From NCBI GenBank assembly GCA_036656795.1, contig JAVXHR010000003.1, positions 62,001-126,000 on the forward strand: a stretch of DNA of 64,000 nucleotides, given 5' to 3'. The number at the start of each line of letters is the position of its first letter. Positions within the stretch are counted from its first letter, which is position 1. This stretch comes from CAUPWF01 sp036656795 (lineage in GTDB: Bacteria; Bacillota; Clostridia; Lachnospirales; Lachnospiraceae). Below the pieces are notes generated by a model. That model ran no database searches. It worked only from the letters and a program-made list of their open reading frames with translations, and was not told the origin of the DNA. Shown piece after piece: positions 27,338 through 36,508 of the stretch. A program made the translations under genes and the position numbers.

Positions 27338-27541
27338 ATGAGAGAAGGAATACATCCAGAATACCATCAAGCAACAGTAACTTGTAACTGTGGAAATACA
27401 TTTGTAACCGGTTCTACTAATGAAGATATCCATGTAGAAATTTGTTCCAAATGTCATCCGTTCTACACGGGACAACAAAAAGCAGCTCAAGCACGTGGTC
27501 GTGTTGATAAGTTTAACAAGAAATACGGAATTCAAGAATAA
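27338..27541 (+). CDS. rpmE: Ribosomal protein L31 (zinc-binding type)
   Basis: L31 is a large-subunit protein that bridges the two subunits. The 67-residue sequence has the C15-X-C17 and C-X2-C (ICSKCHPFYTG) zinc ligands, so it is the zinc form rather than the cysteine-free paralogue used in zinc starvation. AGAGGTG lies 7 bases before the ATG. The gene heads the conserved Firmicutes block rpmE-DUF1385-prmC-prfA. Confidence 0.97.
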   Translation: MREGIHPEYHQATVTCNCGNTFVTGSTNEDIHVEICSKCHPFYTGQQKAAQARGRVDKFNKKYGIQE

Positions 27542-27568
27542 TTACGCAACAGAAGAATTCAAAAGTAT

Positions 27569-27596
27569 CAGGCTGAGGTTGAAAAATCTCAGCCTG
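27569..27596 (+). terminator. Tetraloop hairpin after rpmE (possible attenuator)
   Basis: A 12-base stem (CAGGCTGAGGTT with AATCTCAGCCTG, one G-U) closes on a GAAA tetraloop. The following bases (TCGTGTT) form only a weak U tract, so partial termination or RNA protection is more likely than full termination. Confidence 0.6.
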
Positions 27597-27688
27597 TCGT
27601 GTTATAACCGTGGAAAGATGTTTATCACTTTTTAGTAAAACGTAAGTGAGTTGCATATTAGATGGAGACCTTAAGGGAAAGGGATAGA

Positions 27689-28615
27689 ATGAAGTCATCA
27701 AATATAGGCGGACAAGCAGTATTAGAAGGAATTATGATGAAAAATGGGGATAATTACGCCGTTGCAGTTCGAAAACCGGATGGTGAGATTGCCTTAAAAA
27801 TAGAAGAATATAAAAGTATCATCCATTTGAAAAGTATAAAGAAACTTCCATTTATTCGTGGAATTTTTAATTTTATAGATTCGTTGGTACTGGGAATGCA
27901 GACCCTTACTTTTTCTGCCAGTTTTTTTGAGGAAGAAGAAATGGTAGAATTAAGTGATGTGGCAGTAGCAAAAAAAGAAAAACAAGAGAAAGTAATTATG
28001 GGTGCAACTGTTGCATTTTCGATTGTAATGGCAGCCGGTATTTTCATGGTGCTTCCTTATTTGCTAACAAGTGGATTATCAAAAGTAGTTCCATCTATGG
28101 CATTACGCTCTGTTATTGAAGGAATTGTACGATTGGTAATCTTCATTGGCTATGTATTACTGATTTCCAGAATGAAAGATATTAGACGTGTTTTTATGTA
28201 TCACGGTGCTGAGCATAAGTGTATTAATTGTATTGAGCATGGACAAGAACTTACGATAGAGAACGTGAAAGCCAGTTCTAAGCAGCATAAACGTTGTGGA
28301 ACCAGTTTTTTATTATTTGTTATGTTAGTTAGTATAATTCTGTTTTTCTTTATCCGTGTAGAATCGCCGGTATATCGCGTTGTAATACGAATTGCTTTAT
28401 TACCTATTATTGCCGGTATCTCGTATGAGTTAATAAAGTGGGCGGGAAATAGTGACAATCGATTTGTTGGAATGTTAAGTAAACCGGGACTTTGGCTACA
28501 GAGATTAACCACAAAAGAACCGGAGGACGATATGATTGAAGTTGCAATCTGTGCAGTGGAGGCAGTATTTGACTGGAAAGATTATCTGAAAAAGAATTTC
28601 GAGGAACAGGTATGA
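27689..28615 (+). CDS. yqhQ: DUF1385 membrane protein (YqhQ family)
   Basis: The 308-residue protein has the family opening IGGQAVLEGIMMKNGDN and four or so membrane segments in the middle and C-terminal parts. A potential metal site is formed by YHGAEHKCINCIEHG and KRCGTSFL. The function is not established; the conserved His/Cys pattern suggests a membrane metalloprotein. The ATG at 27689 follows AAAGGG; the upstream in-frame ATG at 27662 lies before that site. prmC overlaps its stop codon by 4 bases, so translation is coupled. Confidence 0.88.
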   Translation: MKSSNIGGQAVLEGIMMKNGDNYAVAVRKPDGEIALKIEEYKSIIHLKSIKKLPFIRGIFNFIDSLVLGMQTLTFSASFFEEEEMVELSDVAVAKKEKQEKVIMGATVAFSIVMAAGIFMVLPYLLTSGLSKVVPSMALRSVIEGIVRLVIFIGYVLLISRMKDIRRVFMYHGAEHKCINCIEHGQELTIENVKASSKQHKRCGTSFLLFVMLVSIILFFFIRVESPVYRVVIRIALLPIIAGISYELIKWAGNSDNRFVGMLSKPGLWLQRLTTKEPEDDMIEVAICAVEAVFDWKDYLKKNFEEQV

Positions 28616-29454
28616 CGTTAGAAGAGGCTTATTCATATGGAAGAAAGAAGCTTGAAGAAGCAAAGATAGAAGATGCGTCAATTGATGCATGGTATCTGTT
28701 GGAACAGGAAACTGGGATAGATAGAGCCACTTATTATCTGAGGTTACAGGAATCGTTATCTATAGAACAGGAAGAATCATATCTTTTAAATCTTCAGAGC
28801 CGTGCATTACATATGCCATTGCAACATATTACAGGCATTCAGGAATTTATGGGATTAGAGTTTCAAGTCAATGAGCATGTATTGATTCCAAGACAGGACA
28901 CAGAGGTATTGGTAGAAGAAGTGTTGAAGAAATTACAACCCAAGATGAAAGTGCTAGATATGTGTACCGGTTCCGGATGCATCTTAATTAGTCTTCTGGT
29001 TCACCAATGTAATACAAGAGGGGTAGGCGTTGACATTTCAACAAAGGCACTGGAAGTTGCCGTAAGCAATGCAAAGAGATATCACATAACAAAAGAAAAG
29101 GCTACATTTATACAAAGCGATTTGTTTCAAAAGGTATCGGGAACCTATGATGTGATTGTATCAAATCCACCGTATATTCAGACATCTGCGTTGCTGGAAT
29201 TAGCAGAAGAAGTTAGATGCCATGAACCACAGATTGCATTGGATGGTAAAGAGGATGGACTTTATTTTTATCGTCAGATTCTTCAAGAAGCAAAGAAGTA
29301 CCTTAATCAATCGGGATGGTTGTTTTTGGAGATTGGCTATAATCAAGGAAAAGCGGTTTCTTGTCTTATGAAAGAACAAGGATATACAAGTATTACTGTG
29401 AAAAAGGATCTAACAGGACTTGACCGTGTGGTATTTGGCATGTACAATATTTGA
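28612..29454 (+). CDS. prmC: Release factor glutamine methyltransferase
   Basis: This SAM-dependent enzyme methylates the glutamine of the GGQ motif in release factors. The 280-residue protein has an N-terminal helical domain, the SAM motif VLDMCTGSGCILISLL and the catalytic NPPY motif (IVSNPPYIQ). It overlaps the DUF1385 gene by ATGA, and its substrate gene prfA lies immediately downstream. Confidence 0.96.
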   Translation: MTLEEAYSYGRKKLEEAKIEDASIDAWYLLEQETGIDRATYYLRLQESLSIEQEESYLLNLQSRALHMPLQHITGIQEFMGLEFQVNEHVLIPRQDTEVLVEEVLKKLQPKMKVLDMCTGSGCILISLLVHQCNTRGVGVDISTKALEVAVSNAKRYHITKEKATFIQSDLFQKVSGTYDVIVSNPPYIQTSALLELAEEVRCHEPQIALDGKEDGLYFYRQILQEAKKYLNQSGWLFLEIGYNQGKAVSCLMKEQGYTSITVKKDLTGLDRVVFGMYNI

Positions 29455-29483
29455 TAGAAGTTAGAAAAATAGGAGAGATTAAT

Positions 29484-30557
29484 ATGTTTGATAAATTAGA
29501 GGATCTGCTGATTCGTTTTGAAGAGATTATGGGAGAATTACAAGAACCGGATGTGGTAAATAATCAAGAACGCTTTCGCAGTTTGATGAAAGAGCAGAAT
29601 GATTTAACCCCAATTGTAGAAGCATATCAAGAATATAAAGATTGTAAGCAGGCAATTGAAGATAGTTTAACAATGTTAGAAGAAGAATCTGACGAAGAGA
29701 TGCGTGAGATGGCAAAAGAAGAATTAAATGATGCTAAAAATCGTGTAGATGAGTTAGAAACAGAATTAAAGATTCTATTATTACCAAAAAATCCAAACGA
29801 TGATAAGAATATTATTGTGGAAATTCGAGGTGGAGCAGGTGGAGATGAAGCAGCTCTTTTTGCAGCTGAGATTTACCGTATGTACGCTCATTATGCAGAG
29901 GGAAGACGTTGGAAAGTTGAGATGATTTCCTTGAATGAAAATGGAATTGGTGGATTTAAAGAAGTTGTATTTATGATAGCGGGTCAGGGTGCATATTCTA
30001 GATTCAAGTATGAAAGTGGAGTTCATCGTGTGCAACGTGTCCCAGAGACAGAATCAGGAGGACGTATCCACACTTCTACGATTACGGTAGCAGTTATGCC
30101 GGAGGCAGAGGAAGTAGATGTGGAACTGGATATGAACGATTGTAAATTCGACGTATTCCGTGCGTCCGGAAATGGTGGGCAGTGTGTTAATACAACGGAT
30201 TCAGCAGTGCGTTTGACCCATTTGCCGACTGGAATTGTTATTTCTTGTCAAGATGAAAAATCACAATTAAAAAATAAGGATAAGGCACTTCGTGTATTGC
30301 GTGCAAGATTATATGAGATGGAATGTGCAAAGCAGCATGATGCAGAAGCAGAAGCACGTAAAAGTCAAGTGGGAACGGGTGACCGTTCTGAAAAGATTCG
30401 GACGTATAATTTTCCACAAGGACGAGTTACAGATCATCGGATTAAACTGACATTGCATAAATTAGACACCATATTAAATGGAGATTTGGACGAAGTTATT
30501 GACAGCTTGATTGCAGCAGATCAAGCAGCCAAATTAAGCAATCTTCAAGGTAATTAA
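29484..30557 (+). CDS. prfA: Peptide chain release factor 1
   Basis: RF1 ends translation at UAA and UAG. The 357-residue protein has the tripeptide anticodon PET in RVQRVPETESGG (as in B. subtilis-type RF1, inside the P-x-T rule) and the catalytic GGQ in SGNGGQCVNTTDSAVRL. AGGAG is 8 bases before the ATG at 29484; a longer in-frame start at 29451 would overlap prmC and has no ribosome site. The gene pair prmC-prfA is a classic functional neighbour pair. Confidence 0.97.
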   Translation: MFDKLEDLLIRFEEIMGELQEPDVVNNQERFRSLMKEQNDLTPIVEAYQEYKDCKQAIEDSLTMLEEESDEEMREMAKEELNDAKNRVDELETELKILLLPKNPNDDKNIIVEIRGGAGGDEAALFAAEIYRMYAHYAEGRRWKVEMISLNENGIGGFKEVVFMIAGQGAYSRFKYESGVHRVQRVPETESGGRIHTSTITVAVMPEAEEVDVELDMNDCKFDVFRASGNGGQCVNTTDSAVRLTHLPTGIVISCQDEKSQLKNKDKALRVLRARLYEMECAKQHDAEAEARKSQVGTGDRSEKIRTYNFPQGRVTDHRIKLTLHKLDTILNGDLDEVIDSLIAADQAAKLSNLQGN

Positions 30558-30564
30558 ATGAGTA

Positions 30565-30597
30565 GGGGCGTAGTGAACGAATAGTTTACTATGTCCC
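30565..30597 (+). terminator. Hairpin after prfA
   Basis: A 14-base stem with several G-U pairs (30565-30578 with 30584-30597) and a GAATA loop lies just after the prfA stop. There is no clear T-run, so it may be a weak or Rho-assisted end of the rpmE-prfA transcript. Confidence 0.5.
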
Positions 30598-30643
30598 TCA
30601 TTCAAATTGCACATTAGCTACAAGAAAAAGGAGCGGTATTGAT

Positions 30644-32377
30644 ATGAAGCATAAACTAAAAAAACTATTTGCATATTATAAGCCTTACCGTTTATTGTTC
30701 TATAGTGATTTGTTATTTGCAATTTTGGGAGCCAGTGTATCACTGATTCTTCCTTTAATTGTTCGATATATTACCAATACCGTAATCTATTATGATGCAG
30801 CTCAGGCAAGCCAAGCGATTCTTTACCTTGGAATCCTTATGGTAGGGCTGGTTCTTGTAGAATTTGGCTGCAATTATTATATTGCTTATTTTGGGCATAT
30901 GATGGGAGCACGTATGGAAGCAAATATGCGAAGCGATATCTTTGGACATTATCAGAAATTGACATTTGCATTCTATGATAATCAAAAAGTAGGACATCTG
31001 CTTTCACGTGTCACAAGTGATTTGTTCGATATTAGTGAGCTGTTGCATCATGGCCCTGAGGATGTGCTTATTTCAATTATTAAATTGTTGGGTGCATTTG
31101 TAATTTTGGTTAATATTAATGCAAAACTTACGTTTGTTGCATTTGCATTTGTTCCGGTGATGATTGTTTTTGCGGGATATTATAATCGCAAGATGAAGAA
31201 AGCTTTTTCAAAAAACCGAGCAAAGATTGCAGACATTAATGGTCAGATTGAGGATAGCCTATCAGGAATTCGAGTGGTAAAGTCTTTTGCAAATGAACAA
31301 GAAGAACTGAAGAAATTTAATCGTGGGAATGACCGATTTGTAGAAGCAAAGAAGAACAGCTACCGATATATGGGTATCTACCATTCTGGATTAAATGCAC
31401 TGACTACACTTGTAACAGTTGGAGTGCTATTGGCGGGAGTGAGCTTTTTGACAACGGGACGTATTAAAGTCACCGATTTAATTACTTTTCTTTTATATAT
31501 TAATAATTTCACGGAACCGGTTAAAAAACTTGTAAACTCTGCCGAACAATTTCAAAATGGGTATACTGGATTTGAACGGTTTTTAGAGATTATGGAGATT
31601 GCACCTGATATTAAGGATCGAGCAGATGCTATTAATATAGAAAAATTAGAAGGCAATATTGAATTCAAAGATGTTTCTTTTCAATATGAGGAACAGATGG
31701 AAAAGATATTGAATCGTATTAATCTACAGGTAACTGCGGGAGACTATATGGCATTAGTAGGACCGTCTGGTGTAGGGAAAACTACACTATGCAGTTTGAT
31801 TCCAAGGTTTTATGAAGTGTCGGAAGGAATGATTACAATTGATAACATAGATATTAGGAATATCAAGTTAGAACAATTGCGTAATCAAATCGGAATTGTA
31901 CAGCAAGATGTATATTTATTTGCAGGAACGATTATGGAAAACATTCGATATGGAAAACCGGACGCGACAGATGATGAAGTTATAAGCGCTGCTCAAAAAG
32001 CAAATGCACAAGAATTCATCATGGGATTTCCGGACGGATATGATACGGATATAGGACAACGAGGTGCAAAACTATCGGGTGGACAAAAACAACGATTATC
32101 CATTGCAAGGGTATTTTTAAAAAATCCACCTATTTTAATCTTTGATGAGGCAACCTCAGCTCTTGATAATGAAAGCGAACAGATTGTACAGCAATCGCTG
32201 GAAGGCTTAGCAAAGAATCGAACGACCTTTGTTATTGCACATCGTTTATCTACTATTCGGAATGCAAAACGAATTCTTGTATTGACGGAACATGGGATAG
32301 AAGAAGAGGGAACACACGAAGAGTTGCTGGAGCAAAATGGTGTATATGCATCTTTGTATCAGATGCAATTCCGATAA
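30644..32377 (+). CDS. ABC transporter, fused permease and ATPase (exporter half)
   Basis: The 577-residue protein has a six-helix type-IV exporter domain (about 1-310) followed by an ATPase. Walker A is GPSGVGKTT, signature LSGGQKQRLS, Walker B ILIFDEATSALD and H-loop IAHRLST. This is the MsbA/LmrA-like homodimeric layout; the substrate (lipid, drug or peptide) is unknown. AAAGGAG lies before the ATG. The 5'-nucleotidase gene follows after 21 bases. Confidence 0.94.
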   Translation: MKHKLKKLFAYYKPYRLLFYSDLLFAILGASVSLILPLIVRYITNTVIYYDAAQASQAILYLGILMVGLVLVEFGCNYYIAYFGHMMGARMEANMRSDIFGHYQKLTFAFYDNQKVGHLLSRVTSDLFDISELLHHGPEDVLISIIKLLGAFVILVNINAKLTFVAFAFVPVMIVFAGYYNRKMKKAFSKNRAKIADINGQIEDSLSGIRVVKSFANEQEELKKFNRGNDRFVEAKKNSYRYMGIYHSGLNALTTLVTVGVLLAGVSFLTTGRIKVTDLITFLLYINNFTEPVKKLVNSAEQFQNGYTGFERFLEIMEIAPDIKDRADAINIEKLEGNIEFKDVSFQYEEQMEKILNRINLQVTAGDYMALVGPSGVGKTTLCSLIPRFYEVSEGMITIDNIDIRNIKLEQLRNQIGIVQQDVYLFAGTIMENIRYGKPDATDDEVISAAQKANAQEFIMGFPDGYDTDIGQRGAKLSGGQKQRLSIARVFLKNPPILIFDEATSALDNESEQIVQQSLEGLAKNRTTFVIAHRLSTIRNAKRILVLTEHGIEEEGTHEELLEQNGVYASLYQMQFR

Positions 32378-32398
32378 GAAAAGGGAGAACCGTAGAGC

Positions 32399-34333
32399 AT
32401 GAAAAGAAAACATATTCTATCGTCATTATTGGCTGTTATTATGTTGTGTGTTTTAGGAATTAGCGTGGTACATGCATCAGATGACAAACAGCAAACGGTT
32501 TCTGTAATCTTCAGTCATGATTTACATTCACATCTAGACGAATGGTCCACAACAGAGGGTATGGTTGGGGGATTTGGTCGTATGAAGACTTGCATTCAAA
32601 AACAAAAATCCGAGAATCCTGCTACGTTTGTAGTAGATGGTGGAGATTTTTCTATGGGAACACTCTATCAGACAATCTATGAAAGTAATGCAGCAGAATT
32701 AACGATGTTGGGAGAGGTGGGCGTAGATGCCACTACTTTTGGAAATCATGAATTTGATTATCGTGGAGTAGGATTGGCGAAGATGCTTGCCAGTGCAGCA
32801 GAGAATAAAAAAAAGATGCCGGAGATTATATTTCCGACATTGGTAAGTGCCAATATAAATTGGGATAAAAATACATCTAAAGAGAATCAACAAGTAAAAG
32901 AGGCAATGGACAGTTATGGTTGTTGCCCATATACTATTATAGAACGTGAGGGGATTCGTGTTGGAATCTTTGGAATACTAGGGAAAGATGCAGATGAATG
33001 TGCTCCGGAAAGTGGATTGGAATTTGAAGATAGTATAGAAACATCTAAATCCATGGTTCAACAATTAAAAAAAGAGAAAGTAGATATGATTGTCTGTCTT
33101 TCTCATAGTGGAACGTGGGAAGATCCAAAAGAATCAGAAGATGAGTTATTGGCACAGGAAGTTCCGGAGATTGATGTGATTGTGAGTGGGCATACTCATT
33201 CCATTTTGGAAGATCCGATTGTATATGGACATACGTATATAGTATCATCGGGATGTTATGGAGTCAATCTAGGTAAGATAGAATTAACACAGACAAAAGA
33301 GAACCGGTGGAAGATGAAAAAGTATGAACTTTATCCATTAAATGAGTCCGTCGCAGTAGATGAAAAGATTGACCAACAACTTTTAAAGTATAAAGAGATA
33401 GTCAATACGGAGTACTTGAATCAATTTGGATATAGTTTTGATGAAGTGTTGGTAAATAATACTATTGGATTTACACCAATTGAGAAATTCGGATTAGAAC
33501 ATCGGGAAGATACTCTTGGGAATTTAATTTCGGATTCTTATATCTATGCAGTAAAGGAAGCACAAGGAGATAGTTACGAACCGATAAGTTTCGCAACTAT
33601 AGCTTCAGGAGTGGTCAGGGAATCATTTGCAAAAGGTCCAATTACGGTGTCCGATGTATTTAATGTAAGCTCATTAGGGATAGGACCGGACCGGATTCCA
33701 GGTTATCCATTGGTTAGTGTCTATCTAACAGGTAAGGAGTTAAAGACGGTTGCAGAATTAGATGCATCGATAGCACCGATTATGACAACGGCACAATTAT
33801 ATGCTAGTGGCATGTCATGGACATTTAATCCACATCGACTGATTCTGAATAAAGTAACAGAGGTATCTTTGAATGAAACAGATGGCAGGGAAGTTACTCT
33901 TGTAGATGATAAATTATATCGTGTAGTAACAGGATTGTATGAAGCACAGATGCTTGGAACGGTAAAAGATATCTCTTACGGAATCTTATCGTTGGAGCCA
34001 AAGGATAAAAAGGGTAACTTAGTTACAGACTATGAATCTTGTATTGTCTATGATAAAAAAACGGGACATGAAATCAAAGAGTGGGAGGCATTGGCAAGTT
34101 ATCTGCAATCTTTTACAGAAACAGGTGATGGACAAGTTCCAGAACGCTATGCCAAAGTAGAGGGAAGAAAACAGGTACATGACAGTAAGAATGTTAAAGA
34201 GTTGTTGAAACATCCCAATCGAATATTTTTTGCAGTCATTGGAATTTTACTTGTTTTCATTATAGTTGTAGCAGTATTGATATATGGGGTAAGAAATTTT
34301 ATTAAAAAGAAAAGAAAGAAGGCACTGGAATGA
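32399..34333 (+). CDS. Cell-surface bifunctional metallophosphatase/5'-nucleotidase
   Basis: The 644-residue protein has a signal peptide (positively charged MKRKH, then hydrophobic LSSLLAVIMLCVLGISVVHA) and a C-terminal membrane anchor with a basic tail (IFFAVIGILLVFIIVVAVLI, then KKKRKK). The calcineurin-like metal motifs are FSHDLHSHLDEW, VDGGDFSMGTL, GNHEFDYRG, SHSGTW and GHTHSI. The UshA-type C-terminal domain follows (TIGFTPIEKFG, REDTLGNLISDSY). It probably releases phosphate or nucleosides from extracellular nucleotides. The next gene overlaps its stop by 4 bases. Confidence 0.92.
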   Translation: MKRKHILSSLLAVIMLCVLGISVVHASDDKQQTVSVIFSHDLHSHLDEWSTTEGMVGGFGRMKTCIQKQKSENPATFVVDGGDFSMGTLYQTIYESNAAELTMLGEVGVDATTFGNHEFDYRGVGLAKMLASAAENKKKMPEIIFPTLVSANINWDKNTSKENQQVKEAMDSYGCCPYTIIEREGIRVGIFGILGKDADECAPESGLEFEDSIETSKSMVQQLKKEKVDMIVCLSHSGTWEDPKESEDELLAQEVPEIDVIVSGHTHSILEDPIVYGHTYIVSSGCYGVNLGKIELTQTKENRWKMKKYELYPLNESVAVDEKIDQQLLKYKEIVNTEYLNQFGYSFDEVLVNNTIGFTPIEKFGLEHREDTLGNLISDSYIYAVKEAQGDSYEPISFATIASGVVRESFAKGPITVSDVFNVSSLGIGPDRIPGYPLVSVYLTGKELKTVAELDASIAPIMTTAQLYASGMSWTFNPHRLILNKVTEVSLNETDGREVTLVDDKLYRVVTGLYEAQMLGTVKDISYGILSLEPKDKKGNLVTDYESCIVYDKKTGHEIKEWEALASYLQSFTETGDGQVPERYAKVEGRKQVHDSKNVKELLKHPNRIFFAVIGILLVFIIVVAVLIYGVRNFIKKKRKKALE

Positions 34334-35229
34334 ATGAACTTACATTTAAAAAACCAACTATAGAAGATAAAGAATTATTGGATTCTTATTTCAAAAGATA
34401 TCCAAGTAGAAGTTGTGACAGAACGTTTGCAAATGTATTTTTATGGGCAAGACATTATCATGTAGAGTATGCTATTATAGAGAATGCTATTGTGTTTAAG
34501 AATGAGGAAGAGGGAGAACTGGCATTTGCATATCCGGTAGGGGAAGCAGAAGATGTAAAGAAATCCATTGAGGTACTGGAAGCATATAGTGTGGAGCGTA
34601 ATAAACCATTTCGACTTTATGGAATTACAAAAAAGCAATATGAACAATTGGAACAATGGTATCCAGATGAATATGAGATGGAATATAATAGAGACCTTGC
34701 GGATTATGTATATGAATCAGAAAAATTAGCAACTTTAAGTGGGAAGAAACTGCATGGGAAACGAAATCATATTAACCAGTTTAAATTAATGTTTGAGGAT
34801 TGGGATTACGAATCATTTAATCAAGATAATATAGAAGAATGCTTTCAGATGGCACTTCAATGGAGAAATGATAATGGTTGTGATGCAGATGAAGAGAAGA
34901 ATGCAGAGATGTGTGTAACCTTGAATTCTTTACGCCTATATGAAGAGCTGGGATTGGTGGGTGGACTTTTGCGTGTGAATGGTAAAATTGTTGCATTTTC
35001 CATAGGTGAACCAATTTGCGAAGATACGTTTGTGGTTCATATCGAAAAAGCATTTGCAGATGTGCCGGGTGCGTATCCCATGATTAATCAACAATTTGTA
35101 TTAAATGAATGTATAAATTATCCGTATGTTAATCGAGAAGAAGATACAGGAGCAGAAGGACTTCGCAAAGCAAAATTGTCGTATAAACCTATTTTTTTAA
35201 TTGAAAAAGGAATTGCAACAAAAAAGTAA
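34330..35229 (+). CDS. DUF2156 / phosphatidylglycerol lysyltransferase-domain protein
   Basis: The 299-residue protein resembles the soluble GNAT-like C-terminal domain of LPG synthases (MprF), without the membrane flippase part. Visible marks are CDRTFANVFLWARHY, the KLHGKRNHINQFK basic segment and an acyl-transferase-like second half (VGGLLRVNGKIVAFSIGE). Its acceptor is unknown; membrane lipid aminoacylation is only one option. It is translationally coupled to the surface nucleotidase by an ATGA overlap. A short tandem repeat begins at its stop codon. Confidence 0.83.
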   Translation: MNELTFKKPTIEDKELLDSYFKRYPSRSCDRTFANVFLWARHYHVEYAIIENAIVFKNEEEGELAFAYPVGEAEDVKKSIEVLEAYSVERNKPFRLYGITKKQYEQLEQWYPDEYEMEYNRDLADYVYESEKLATLSGKKLHGKRNHINQFKLMFEDWDYESFNQDNIEECFQMALQWRNDNGCDADEEKNAEMCVTLNSLRLYEELGLVGGLLRVNGKIVAFSIGEPICEDTFVVHIEKAFADVPGAYPMINQQFVLNECINYPYVNREEDTGAEGLRKAKLSYKPIFLIEKGIATKK

Positions 35230-35272
35230 TCAAGAAAAAGTAATCAAGAAATAGTAATCAAGAAATAGTAAT
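35225..35272. repeat. 14-bp tandem repeat at the end of the DUF2156 gene
   Basis: The unit AGTAATCAAGAAAT occurs three times in a row (35225, 35239, 35253; the first copy differs at its last base), with a partial fourth copy at 35267. The first copy contains the TAA stop of the DUF2156 gene and the array lies before the aminotransferase ribosome site. Confidence 0.9.
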
Positions 35273-35304
35273 AGAAAAGCAGTGTCTTATAGGAGGAAAA
35301 CAAG

Positions 35305-36492
35305 ATGATAGCAAAGAAAATGGTGGGTTATGTACAAAACAGTTCTGTGATTCGTGCCATGTTTGAAGAAGGAAATCGGTTGGCAAAGATCCATGGTGCA
35401 GAAAATGTATATGACTTTAGTTTGGGAAATCCAAATGTAGCAGCTCCAAAAGAAGTGAAAAAAGCAATTACAGATATTCTAGAAGAGGAAAATCCAATAG
35501 TCTTGCATGGTTATATGAACAATGCCGGCTATGAAGATGTAAGAGAAACAATAGCAGAGTCTTTGAATCAAAAGTTTGGAACTACGTTTTCGGCATCAAA
35601 TCTACTGATGACGGTAGGCGCTGCAGGTGGACTTAATGTTATCTTAAAAACATTATTAGATGCAGGAGATGAAGTGGTTGTCTTTGCCCCATATTTTGGT
35701 GAGTATAGAAGTTATGTGGCAAATTATGATGGTGTGCTTGTAGAAGTGTCGCCAGATACAGAAACATTTCAGCCAAATTTAGAAGAATTTGCCACAAAGC
35801 TTACAAAGAAAACAAAAGCAGTCATTGTAAATACGCCTAATAATCCCACTGGTGTTGTGTATTCGAAAGAGGTTATCAAGAGACTTGCAACAATTATGGA
35901 ACAGAAAGAAAAAGAATTTGGAACAGATATTTACCTAATATCAGATGAACCTTATCGGGAACTGGTATATGATGGAGCTATTGTTCCATATCTTACGAAA
36001 TACTATCATAATACCATTGTAGGGTATTCATACAGTAAATCATTATCATTGCCAGGAGAGCGTATTGGCTATCTTGTTATTCCTAATGAAGTGACGGATA
36101 GTGCACAAGTGATAGCGGCAGCAAGTGTGGCAAATCGTATCTTAGGATTTGTCAATGCACCATCATTGATTCAAAAAGTAGTGGCAAAGTGTGTAGATGC
36201 AAAGACTGATATTGCCTACTATGATAAAAATAGAGAAACGTTGTATCATGGGCTTCAGGATTGTGGATTTGAGTGCATTAAGCCAGAAGGTGCATTTTAT
36301 CTCTTTGTAAAATCGCCGGTTGCAGATGAGAAGCTATTTTGTGAAGCTGCGAAAAAGCATCGGATTTTGCTTGTTCCGGGAAGTACATTTGCATGTCCCG
36401 GATATGTAAGGATTGCATACTGCGTATCATATGATACAATTAATAATGCAATGCCTAAATTCCAAGAATTAGCAAAAGAATTCCAATTATAA
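35305..36492 (+). CDS. Pyridoxal phosphate-dependent aminotransferase (aspartate-type, class I/II)
   Basis: The 395-residue protein is a fold-type I aminotransferase. The PLP-lysine sits in SYSKSLSLPGERIGY; the PLP-contact NTPNNPTGVVYS and the aspartate in LISDEPYREL are present. The C-terminal arginine is in GYVRIAYCVS. The substrate may be aspartate, alanine or an aromatic 2-oxo acid; the sequence alone does not decide. AGGAGG precedes the ATG. A second aminotransferase follows after 16 bases. Confidence 0.92.
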   Translation: MIAKKMVGYVQNSSVIRAMFEEGNRLAKIHGAENVYDFSLGNPNVAAPKEVKKAITDILEEENPIVLHGYMNNAGYEDVRETIAESLNQKFGTTFSASNLLMTVGAAGGLNVILKTLLDAGDEVVVFAPYFGEYRSYVANYDGVLVEVSPDTETFQPNLEEFATKLTKKTKAVIVNTPNNPTGVVYSKEVIKRLATIMEQKEKEFGTDIYLISDEPYRELVYDGAIVPYLTKYYHNTIVGYSYSKSLSLPGERIGYLVIPNEVTDSAQVIAAASVANRILGFVNAPSLIQKVVAKCVDAKTDIAYYDKNRETLYHGLQDCGFECIKPEGAFYLFVKSPVADEKLFCEAAKKHRILLVPGSTFACPGYVRIAYCVSYDTINNAMPKFQELAKEFQL

Positions 36493-36508
36493 AGGAGCAT
36501 CCTATTGT

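Noticed and set aside
35225..35272. CRISPR-like array
   Set aside because: The units are contiguous 14-base repeats with no spacers and no cas genes nearby.
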